Positions 39,001 through 49,500 of a stretch of 64,000 nucleotides of DNA are shown piece after piece. The stretch lies in the NCBI RefSeq assembly GCF_026212465.1, contig NC_080057.1, positions 25,787,647 to 25,851,646 of the forward strand, read 5' to 3'. Both the position numbers and the translations under genes were made by a program. The stretch is from Amaranthus tricolor. Its lineage: Eukaryota > Streptophyta > Magnoliopsida > Caryophyllales > Amaranthaceae. The notes beneath the pieces are model-generated. The model saw only the letters and a list, made by a program, of their open reading frames with translations, was not told the origin of the DNA and did not search any database. Within the stretch, counting starts at the first letter, position 1. Each line of letters opens with the position of its first letter.

Positions 39001-40231
39001 TCTATGATATTTAAAGAGTTGAACATATGAGCCTTATCCTTGTCATAATGATCTTGTTCCCCAAGATCCACAAGAAAAAAATAAAAAATAAAAAATTTCA
39101 TATTTAAAAAATAATGTAACATAAAAACAATGACAAAAGTAATGGCGACCACGATCAAACTACATTATTGCACAAAAAAATCAATAAGATCATTCAATCT
39201 TTCTAAAACAAAATAAAAAAAGACATCATGATATGTCGAAATGATATATTCATAAAATTAATTTTAGTGTATACACTATATAAGTTTTTGGAGCCTTTCT
39301 ATTTTAGAGTATATCTCATTGGTCTTATAAAGTATGTGCAAATAACTTTATGTAGTGTTTGGGAATAAGTATTTCATTTTAAATTATGGATTTCAATTAT
39401 GAAATCATAAATGAAGAATTTAAGAATGACAAGGTTTGGATAGTTATTTTCAAATTCTCAACTTTAACTACTTTAAAAATAATGGTAGAATTTGATTCAA
39501 ATTCAAATTTGAAAATTTTTAATTTACCAAACAATAAATTTGAGACATTCCAAATTTCTAAATAAAATCATAGTTCCCAAACATGACATTAATTAATTCA
39601 TTGATATGAGACAAATCATCCGATCCCAGCATAACAATTCAGAATTCAAATACTATGTATTGATTAGGAGTATATAATTGATCACCTTGAGTTGATATTA
39701 GCAGTAATAACAATAAATACCATGCATACATTTCAAATCAACAATGTTATTTCAATCTTAAAAATCTAAGATTTACATCATCATATCTCACTCACATTTT
39801 ATGGGAAGTGTTTTTCTAAAAATGGTTCTTATTTAAAATAAAAAAATATTTTATTAATTAACAATGTATGATTAAACATAGAAGAATTTAGGATGTTAAT
39901 ATAAAGTGAATCGAATACTTATCTACATGTGTATTGAATAACTTCGACTGTCATTTTTTATATGTTGCGCAATTTAATATAGATATATTAATAGACTTGT
40001 AAATCAATTAATTGGGATTTCGGGATTATTGCCTAAGCAGACTCAAATCTAAATCCTCTGCTATGATAGAAAAAAAGAGAGGAGGAGAAAGATGAAAACC
40101 TGTTGGGGAAGAGAATCACAGGTGGACTGTTTAGGATGAGAAAGACTTCCATTAGATGCAATTACTTGCTGTAGTAATAACAGCAATTGTGGGAGAACTA
40201 ACAAAACAACAAAACAACCAGATTTACTCAT
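33063..40231 (-). CDS. Purple acid phosphatase-like protein, active site lost (PAP-a)
   Basis: Secreted metallophosphatase family (AtPAP20-22-like size and exon plan). Minus-strand exons 40100-40231, 35243-35534, 33640-34214, 33449-33531 and 33063-33300 join in frame with GT-AG borders: 439 residues. Residues 1-26 form a signal peptide; exon 2 is the PAP N-terminal fibronectin-like domain (VHISLAGDGYMRISWIT); the C-terminal RELSFGHGRL block is present. The catalytic motifs are altered: GDxG is GGLG (143), GDxxY is GGLSY (170; Tyr173 kept), GNHE is GKYE (203-204), VxxHAPW is VVVNTPW (289) and GHVH is SRVG (326, 328). Six of seven metal ligands are therefore gone, while the fold-forming sequence and frame are kept. 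I infer a non-enzymatic protein or a gene just beginning to decay. Intron 1 is 4.6 kb. An alternative in-frame Met lies upstream, but 40231 fits the signal peptide best. Confidence 0.85.
34820..34918. mobile_element. Foldback MITE, GAGACC family copy A
   Basis: In PAP-a intron 2. Ends GAGAGACCGTCTATTTGAG and, in reverse complement, GAGAGACGGTTTCTTTGAG, with a short core containing CCCATTAAAGCT. It matches copies at 40412, 44220 and 57399. Confidence 0.65.
36142..36293. mobile_element. hAT-type MITE
   Basis: Left end TAGGGCAGGCCCG, right end in reverse complement CAGGGCCGACCCTA; flanks CATGTAAA and CATGTGAT resemble a diverged 8-bp duplication. Related to the MITEs at 13675 and 25106. Confidence 0.5.
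39351..39588. mobile_element. MITE-like inverted-repeat element
   Basis: TGTAGTGTTTGGGAATAAG on the left pairs with TAGTTCCCAAACATGACA on the right (imperfect terminal inverted repeat of about 18 bp). The interior is AT-rich. No target duplication was confirmed. Confidence 0.45.
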
Positions 40232-40287
40232 TTTTTTTTTATGATGGGAAGTGTTTTTTTGTTTAGCCAAGTGTTTCATCTCATGTA

Positions 40288-40296
40288 TTATATATA
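40288..40296 (-). promoter_or_regulatory. TATA-box candidate for PAP-a
   Basis: Minus-strand TATATATAA, about 57 bp upstream of the start codon at 40231. It suggests a short leader of about 25-30 bases. Its presence fits a gene that may still be transcribed. Confidence 0.4.
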
Positions 40297-40411
40297 GTGT
40301 ATAGATCATGAGATATTATGGCTAACAAATCATGGCTGTACAGTTTTCTGTCCTACTTATTTTACATCATTTAAATAAAAAAACTTGCATATTATAATCA
40401 CTCGGTTTTCT

Positions 40412-40527
40412 GAGAGATCGTCTTTTTTAGAAACGTCTTTCATACCCAACCCATTAAAGCTTAATTAAACTAAAAAGTGATAATGAGTTCACTATATTAA
40501 GGATGGTCTCTCAAAGAGACCGTCTCT
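40412..40527. mobile_element. Foldback MITE, GAGACC family copy B
   Basis: Ends GAGAGATCGTCTTTTTTAG and, in reverse complement, AGAGACGGTCTCTTTGAG. The core contains ACCCATTAAAGCTTAATT. It lies about 180 bp upstream of the PAP-a start. Confidence 0.65.
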
Positions 40528-43035
40528 TTACAAAAATTTGTGTATTATAATTGGTAATGATACAAACTGAGTAAGTTTGAGCGCCATATATATTATTACT
40601 ATTTACATGTGTTTGTTCTTTTAATTTGATTAATTTTAATAATTTTTTTATTATAATTTATAGGTTTTTCACTATATACAAAGTTAACTTATTTTTCTCA
40701 AATTGAACTAAATTTTTATAAGTACTATAATCACATTATACAAAAGTGGATCTACTTATACTACGCATTCCTTTTTATTTAATAACTACAATTTGACCCT
40801 ATATTTTCAAATTATTTTGAATTTTGTTAGTTAAATACGTAAGAAAAATATAGTCATGTAAATCTTGTTAAATTCATTATAAAATGTATTTATATTATAA
40901 TTTTTACACATAAATAGTTCAAGGAAATTAATGATTTAAATTGTGCATTGGCTGGTGTAACTGTGTAAGTGTGTAAAACGGAGGATAATAGATTTATTTG
41001 GACAATGTTGAATAATAAAATTATGAATTTTGTTATTTTAAGAGATGATTATAAATTTTAAATGACGCATATATATAGTCTTATTCAACGAAATTAAGCC
41101 TTCAAGTTTCTCCATATCTTGTCACATTATTGCATGTGTGGACAAATGTCATTCATATGCACTAAATATTTTTTTTGATTGGGTGGTTAATTATTAATTA
41201 GTGGAATAATAATAGTATGTGGAGTATAGATCATGTATACCTTTTTCCAAATGAAATTTGTCCAATTTTTTGTTTTTAGCTCATCCTAATAAATTTAACA
41301 CTTTTTTATTTTTTTTTTTGCCATGAACCACGGTCTTTCTTTAATGTTTATCAACATAATTAACTTATATTTTTATCATATTTACAGATTATATTCACTT
41401 TCCGTAAAAATATAAGAGTATCTTTTTAGTTTTTACACTACTTTCTTCAATTGGTTTGCTCACTAAATATACATAGAGAAAATTTGATGGAACACAAGAG
41501 TATATATACTTTTTAATTGCTAAAAATTCACTATAAACAAAAAGAAAAAGAAGATTAATTTTTTTGTAAGCGGTCAAAATCAAAATCAAAATCATGTAAC
41601 AAAAGTTCTCATGATTATCCATGTATATGTATTTAATGTTTTATTAATTTGAAATGTATATGTATTTAATTGTAATATTTTATATAGTAGATTATAATAT
41701 TTTTAAAAAAAGTTATAGAAATATATATTTTATTAAGTGCTAATTACCAGCTCCAAATTGTCATTTTCTGTTCAGACTTTTATTCTTATTCTCTAATTTC
41801 AGATTAGATATAATTAATGAGGTATTGAATCAGTGGTCTTATTAATTAATTTCATGTTTGTACCATACTGTCATCTAATTAACAAATACTTTTTTTATTT
41901 GATATTTTCATTTTTCATTTTAGACAATTTTATTTGTTGTCCACCAGAAAAATTGTTTGTTTTATATTATATTTTTTTAACATAATTAGCCTTAGTCACC
42001 TTAATTTTAATATTTTTAATACTTATGTTTTCCATGTATTTTCTACTAATTTTTATTTTAACATTTTTATAATTCTTATTGTCCTATGTTACTTTTAAAT
42101 GTTTGTAATCCTTATATGTGTACCACTAACTTTATTTTATATATTTTTTAGTTCTTATAGTCTTCGTTTTTTCTCTGTTAAATTTATTATTCAATAAAAT
42201 AATATTTTTGTCATTTAAAGAATTAAACTTTTCTTGTTTTTCATTTCTAGTGAAAACATCAAATAGAAATGAAGGAAAGTAACGAATTGTAATTGTCTTC
42301 GTCAATCAATGTTGTACTCCTACAAGTTGAAAATATATCTACATATAATAATTCATATATATTGAATGAAAACACTAAACAAAAAGAAAGTTGGTATATT
42401 TGGCTCTTCGAACATTTTTATGGGTTGTCAACGTAATATTAATTCGATTAAATATTATTGAACAAATTCAAGGTATTCCGCTTTGTAACTTAAAACATTA
42501 AATTATATTTTGATGGCCAAAAGTATATTTTAATGTTGCATCTACAAAAATATATCTCAAATTCAAATCTATATGATAATCAAACATTATTTTAAATTTA
42601 ATTAATAAATATATAATTCTGCTAGCTATATCCTCTATTTTTGTGTATTGAATTATTTAATGCGTTAGTTTGATTATTTATATATTTAATTATTTTTAAT
42701 TATAAATATAATAAATTTATATTTATAAAAAATATATAATTAAATGATTCAATTAAAAACCTATTTAATTATATATTTTCTTACATACTATCTATAATAT
42801 ATAAAATAAATTTAAATAATAAATTATATTGATAATTATAATGTAACTAGTGTTTCAAAATGAGTAAATGTCGACTAATGAATCCGAAGATTATGCAGAA
42901 ATTGATGTAGGATTCCTGACCAAAGGAAATAAGAATTAATATGTCCACAGTCCACTGTCTCGTCACTATTGTCTACTAATACTAGTGGAATTTATTTACT
43001 TCTATTTATGTAATTATGCTAGACAAAGTTAGAAG

Positions 43036-43040
<5 letters not shown>
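40528..43040. other. Intergenic between PAP-a and PAP-b, first part
   Basis: Very AT-rich; no gene, RNA gene or defined element was recognised. Short ORFs here show only local base composition. Confidence 0.45.

Positions 43041-43075
<35 letters not shown>
43041..43075. repeat. (AT)n microsatellite
   Basis: About 17 AT units. Confidence 0.95.
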
Positions 43076-43079
<4 letters not shown>

Positions 43080-43811
43080 ATAGTATTTTAAAAAAAAGTT
43101 ATATAGACAATAGATTGAATTATTTCGCTTTTTTTAGGATAAGTATTATATTAATGAATATTTTTTTATTTAAAAATATATTTTTTTGGGCTATTTTTAT
43201 ATTTTAAAAGTTAAAAATAATTTAAATATGATTGGACCCAAAAATACAAATATTAACATTTTCTAAAGTTAAAATATTAAGTTTTCTATATTTTTCCGCA
43301 ATTTGTAAATAGTTGATTTTGAATGGTAGTTTTTTTTAAATTAAAACAAATTCATCGATAAAAAAGTAATCCAACCTCTATATCAAAATTAACATGTAAA
43401 TGCATAAAATTTTAATCAAATAACAATCTATACGAACGTTGTAGATAATATTTGACATTTTTATATCCTCTTTTACATTATTATTTGATATATTTTTAAT
43501 TTACGAGGGAATCTTTCGATATATCAATTTTTAAGATTTAAATTTGATACGGCAAAAGTCTTCATCAATAAAATAACTTTGAGCATCAAATTAAAGTCAT
43601 TATCATGATTCTTGACCAAAAGATTTTACATAGAGAGACTTAAATATCTAATAAATAGATCGAAATAACTTATTAAATGAGTAAATCGTTTAACTAAATG
43701 AGACATTTAATTAAATATAAATAGTGTTTTCTTCATGTCAATCTCTAATTTATTCCAACAATACGCTTGAAACATGTTGATTTTGATTGGTTGTTATAAA
43801 CGTTATTAGTA

Positions 43812-44064
43812 CTCTCTCTATCTTTAAATGTTCTTATTTATTTTTTTTCACAAATCTCAATGTAAATTTTAAAATCAAATAGATTTTATTGTAAGTTTTA
43901 AAATTTTTAAAAAGTTGATATTTAAAAAGTATATGTTGAGATGAATCAAATAAAATCCCATATGAATACGTTTTTTCTATAATTGATGAGAAATTATAGT
44001 CAAAGTTTGACACTAAAATTCGTAAATTCTATTTGAGAAGAACATATGAAAACGAATAGGAGTG
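43812..44064. mobile_element. Stowaway-like MITE
   Basis: Flanked by TA on both sides. The left end CTCTCTCTATCTTTAAATG and right end AAACGAATAGGAGTG pair imperfectly, and the interior is inverted-repeat rich. Non-coding. Confidence 0.5.
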
Positions 44065-44219
44065 TATCAGCATAATTTGATATTTCAGCATGCCCACTTG
44101 TAAATTGACAAAGTCCTGGGATGAAACTTATTAGAAATATATATTTTCTTCATCTTTTAGCTTAAAATTATATAATGTAAAAATCTCGATCAATTGATCT
44201 AAACAAAAAGACAATTTAT

Positions 44220-44461
44220 GAGAGACGGTCTCTTTGAATGACTATTTTTAATTGGGTTAACTTATTTATATATTTTTTTAAAATTTTATAAGTAGGCATT
44301 AAGAACGATGTAAGTAGATATTTAAGATATTGAAAGTAGGCATTAAGTATACGGTAAGTAAGCATTAAGGGTAATGTAAATAGCCATTAAGAACATGGTA
44401 AATAGGTATAAATCTTTAATGGGTTGAGCATGAGTTACTTCTTTCAAAGAGACGGTCTCTC
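44220..44461. mobile_element. Foldback MITE, GAGACC family copy C with 22-bp repeats
   Basis: Ends GAGAGACGGTCTCTTTGAA and, in reverse complement, GAGAGACCGTCTCTTTGAA. Between about 44290 and 44405 the interior repeats a unit of about 22 bp (GTAAGTAGGCATTAAG core). The same unit occurs in reverse orientation in copy D at 57399. Confidence 0.75.
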
Positions 44462-44514
44462 AAAAAACTAGCCGAAAAGCTTATGTATTAAAACTTAGAC
44501 AAATGGTTGAGCTC

Positions 44515-44517
<3 letters not shown>

Positions 44518-44595
<78 letters not shown>
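44518..44595. repeat. (TA)n microsatellite
   Basis: About 39 TA units, the longest simple repeat in the window, 57 bp after foldback copy C. Confidence 0.95.
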
Positions 44596-44598
<3 letters not shown>

Positions 44599-45381
44599 AT
44601 AGATAATAACTCTTATCATTCTACATTACACGAGTGAGATAGACGAGATAGAAGTTCGTTACCATGACTTTTAGTTGAGGCCCAAATATATTTTATATAT
44701 ATAATTATCTCTTATTATTATATTTTTATTGAGCTGACTTATGTATATTTAGTCTATTAAAATAATTAGTTATAATTTTAAAGTAATTAATTAGAAAAAT
44801 GAGTTAATTATATGAATTTGTCTTATAATACGACAGTTTCATACAAAGACGAGTTATTAATCTCTTATACAATATAATTTTTAAAAGTTCACAGCGTTTT
44901 TTTATATATCTTTTTATGTTGATACCTTCCATTGTTATTGCCTCTTGACTCTTGAGAGGGCTTTCTATCTATGCATCTTAGCTTTTCAAAACAACATGAT
45001 GTTCTCCTAACTTTCTTGGATCATTCTCAATTTTGCTTGCTAGCTGTTACATATGCTCTTTTTAAAAATATTGTAATTTATGACCATTCTATATCCTGAA
45101 GTTTCTCTCAAGGAAGATGGAAATGTTGGCTAATGATGTTACCCTAGGTTCTTTTTTGTTTGTATATTTTAATTTTGTTTATTTTAAGAAAGAGAAATTT
45201 AATTTATACTTTTGAAGTATGTATTGAAAATAAAATATATTCATGTAAGATCTTGTTAGATTTGTCTTGATGTTAAATTTTTTAATATATAATTTTTATA
45301 ATTTTTTGTGATGCGTACTTAAAAATATTGAGGCTTAAAATTTACTAAAAAATGTATGCAAAAGGTAAAATTGACAAAGAA

Positions 45382-45400
45382 AAAAGAACGGAGGGAGTAG
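45382..45400. mobile_element. Right end of a truncated Stowaway-like MITE
   Basis: AAAAGAACGGAGGGAG followed by TA, the same terminus as copies at 19493 and 25743, but without that interior. The matching left end was not found, so only the terminus is annotated. Confidence 0.5.
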
Positions 45401-45926
45401 ATAATGTCGATTAAAGAATAAAGATGATGATAATTATTATTAAAACTTAATTAATTAAATTATGATAGTATATGATGGATTAGAAGGGCCCAATAAAGAT
45501 AGTACTTGGGATTGACCATTTGTGAAATATCTCATGATTTGGAATAGTACACACATTTAAATTTAGTGCCAAACATGTATGAATAAATGGATGGAACACT
45601 CCTTGAGTAAGTGAAATTCGTATTTCATTATGTTGGAGCAAGTGCTAACTTGCTTGTTCGAGCATATAAAATGCTTGAACGAGCAGGCTGCACTTTTTGA
45701 TATTCGTCTGTTTCTAACATTGTTGTTGTGCTTTCTGATTGTGTTCCAACTTTACCTATATATTCTATGCACTCTAACAATTGTAGAGTAAGTGAAGTTC
45801 GTTATTAAATATGTTGGAGTACGTGTTATGTTAAATTACTTATGCTCGGAGGTAATGTTGATCACCAAATGACTCAAGCCAAGACACACCATGTTGTGAG
45901 CAATGATAGGGTGGAATGTGAGAAAA

Positions 45927-46169
45927 CAATATAGTAAGACCATTTTTATTCTATGCGACCGTATCACCAAGAAATGGGCTCATATAATTAGCTTATTTTT
46001 CTGATTGATCACTTTAAGATTGTAAGTGATCATGTTAAATTTATAAGTGATCACTCTAAGTTTATAAAAGGTTATCACTTTAAAACTATAATTATAACTG
46101 ATCACTTTAAGACCATAAGTGTATATTCAAGCCAGTCTAATAAAGAATAAAAATGGTCTTACTATATTG
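45927..46169. mobile_element. MITE with about 26-bp perfect terminal inverted repeats
   Basis: The left end CAATATAGTAAGACCATTTT (continuing TATTCT) is exactly inverted at the right end. The 243-bp element has an interior with four TGATCA palindromes in AGTGATCACTTTAAG-like units. No ORF. No target duplication is obvious. Confidence 0.75.
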
Positions 46170-46546
46170 ATAGACAATACTATATTTCTTTATGAACTAG
46201 ATAAACAATATTAAATATCATTTGGTATTTTCTTAGTATTTCAAATATATTTGGTTATATAGCATTTCCCGATACATATGTGTTAAAAAAATCACGGAGT
46301 ATAGTTCTACGGAAATCAAAACTTCATTTCCTCAATTCCTCCTATAAATCTAAAGTATTGTTCATAAATTTTCTAAATACATGAGAAGCTAAGGGAAGAA
46401 AAAAGCTATGCGAGAATATAATTAAATTTAATATCTTATCTTGAGACAGCAGTCTTTACTCCGACCAAGAGTCCAAGACAAGACATTAATTCTAGTTATT
46501 CTTACAATTAGCTACGTACATATTTGATGTTACATACAAACAATTT

Positions 46547-49500
46547 TCAAAATTCATCGTGGGAAAATTTTGAGCCGTTTGATGAACATGAGGAGGTCGT
46601 ACTTAAGTTTTCTAGCCATACTTCATCGGCAAATGTTGTGGCATTTGAGTCTTTGTTACGGTGCCATGACCAATGAGCTTTTTTACCATCAACCAATCTC
46701 AACCGTCCATGTCCAAAACTCGGCTCTCTATACATTGAAATCGATGGAGCTGGATCTTCGAACCTTCAATCAAATTAGTGAATATATTTTATTTAGGATA
46801 GTAGATAAAAAATAAATGAAGAAGAACGGAAAATAATTGCTCCTCACAAAATAAAGTCATTTATTTCTTCATGTATTCTACAACAAGAATGATCTCTCGT
46901 ATTAATGTATTTTGATTCATATAGCTGAACCTATATTCTTCAGATTAAGAATTTGACTTTTTTATCAAGTAAGCGAGGAAGATTTTATCCACTTATATTA
47001 AAATATCTTTAGAAAATAAAAATTAAATTTGAATCAATTCGGATATATTATTTTTATTTAGCAATATTTTTAATCAATTACAATTATGAATTAAATTGAG
47101 AAAAGACATTGTTAATTAACATACATATTAGTGAACATAATTAAGAAAATAAACAAGATAAATGCATGCATAAGAATACTTACATCAAAGCAAGACCTTC
47201 TCTATTCCCTCCATCACCAATGGTAATGTAAAGAGGTCCACATGGATCAACTTGATTATTATAAACTCTTGTCTGGCATTTAAAAAAAAAAAAAAAAAGT
47301 TATAGCTAAGTTTCATGAGATTTATGGATATGTATTAAATGAAAAATTATTCAAAAATAAATCAACATTTACTTTATCCACTAAAAATAAACTTACATAT
47401 ATTGTTTATATTAAAAAAACTCACGTATTGTTTGTAATTATTTTCAAAGTTTCATTATTGTAAGTCTATAAATTAAGAGTAAACCAAAGTTTGGTATATA
47501 TTTTCTGCAATTATACCGAATAATTGAGTTTATCTAAAAAAAATAATTTTGAGTTTATTTTCAACCAATCAAGTAAAAGTTGCTTTATATATAAGTGAAC
47601 TTACAAATCGCTCATATGCATGAACATGACCAGCAAATACCACATCAACTCTAGCGTTATACAACATATCTTCCATTGCGCGTCTCATACTTTCCCCTTC
47701 GCCCTTGTGAGCAGTATTCGAGTTATACCATGGTGCATGTAACAACACTATGATCCAAGGAGTCTTTGACCTATCGATTTTTGCCAAATCATTTTGAAGC
47801 CATGTATACTGAGCTGAATCAACATCATGGTCAGTGTAGGACCCAAGCATTATGATGTGGGCCCCATACACATCAAATGAGTAATAGAGGTTTGAAGTTG
47901 ACCCACTTTCCTCATAGGGCATGCCCCATCTTGCATTGTATGCCCTAAAAGAGTCACTAACAAAGGGAAGGAACTCAACCTCATGGTTACCTTGTGTAAC
48001 CATCCATGGTCTTCGGCTTGCATATGGCTCAACTAAACGACCAAAACTATCCCAAAGTGGTTGTTGGGTATCCGCATAAGAAAGGTCTCCGGGTAGTAGG
48101 AATACATCATAATTTCTTTGTCCAACATGCTCTAAGGTTGATTTAGTCCATTCTGTTTGGCCTAAATCCCCTATTTACATTAAAAAAAAGTTTAAATTTC
48201 AATTAAAAATTGGTATAATTTTATAAATAGATACTTTGACAATCTAAAATCACAAAAAAGTTCATCACAATGATAATTTATCGATTTTTTATAGGCCATA
48301 TCGACGAAATTTAGATTTTAGTCTTCCTTTGTAATCATTTTTACAAACAACTCATCAATCTACATCATTAGCGATAGATTGATTCAACATAAATATTTTA
48401 GAAAAAGTTTACAATTAAAAGGAAATGACTTTTGGTTAACTTTTAGCTTTTAAATTTTTAATTAGTCATTTCAGTCAAAAAAGTGAGGGTAAATGATATT
48501 TTAAGTCTAACATATGAGTAACAGTTTCATTAGTCGTTGATTTATTTTCTCTAATAAATAACACACAATGAACAACTAGTTTTTATCAAACATTTTAATA
48601 ACAAACTTAAATGCTGGCAAAATAGCCAATATTACATACCAGTCAAACAAGCTAATTGAACCAATTATCAATTAATAACCAAAATCTAATTGCCAAATAC
48701 TATTTCTTATTAGTCATTTTGGTTTCAAATTGTTCATATTGGGTTAGCTGTTTAGATATGTTTTAGCTAATAATCTAGTAGAAAGTTTCATATACTGTTA
48801 TATGAGACAATCTTACAGCGAGACTACCATATACATGAGCTAAATAACCCAACTTATATAGATTATTAAAATATAAATTTTTTTTAGATCATCTTATTAT
48901 GATACAGTGTGTGAGAAAGTTTTGGTGATAAACAAAGAAAGCCTACAATTTTCATAGTGGGCCGATACGTTCACAATTGGTCGGGCCTCAAGAGAATAGA
49001 CAACAACTTTTGGGCTTTTACTACTTAACTTCATCTTAAAGACAATAATAACACGTAAAAGTATTTATTGTTGTCCCAAGCTTACCAAATACAAAAGCTA
49101 AGCTTTAACGAATTTGCTAACGTACATACGAAATACGAATCATTAACGTATGAACTTCACCAAAGACCTACGTCTATACACGCGCTGGATAATCTTCCTA
49201 CGGTCGGACCACCCTAGATTTTTTGGGTTATTTTATACTTCATCCTATTCATTTTAAGTGTCTCATTTCTTATTTGGTTAACAGGTTAAATCATCTTAAA
49301 TGTCTTATTTTAATTTTAATTATGTTAATTTTATTAATTTACCCTTACTAAATCTAACTTTTTCACACTTTTACACATACTACACTTTATCCTATTAAAA
49401 TTTAAAAACACTATAATTTTTTCTTTCATATGTGGTTTCATTTGACCTCCTAAAAAATAGAAAAATTCAAATGCGACACATTGTGTGAATATGAGTGAGT

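Larger units (their letters stand above)
35538..40099 (-). other. Long intron 1 of PAP-a
   Basis: 4.56 kb of AT-rich DNA between the signal-peptide exon and the N-terminal-domain exon. It holds a hAT-type MITE (36142-36293) and a MITE-like inverted repeat (39351-39588). No nested gene was seen. Confidence 0.6.

Noticed and set aside
40232..40279. Earlier in-frame Met for PAP-a (MKHLAKQKN)
   Set aside because: It would put a hydrophilic, Lys-rich segment before the signal peptide and overlap the expected leader close to the TATA candidate.
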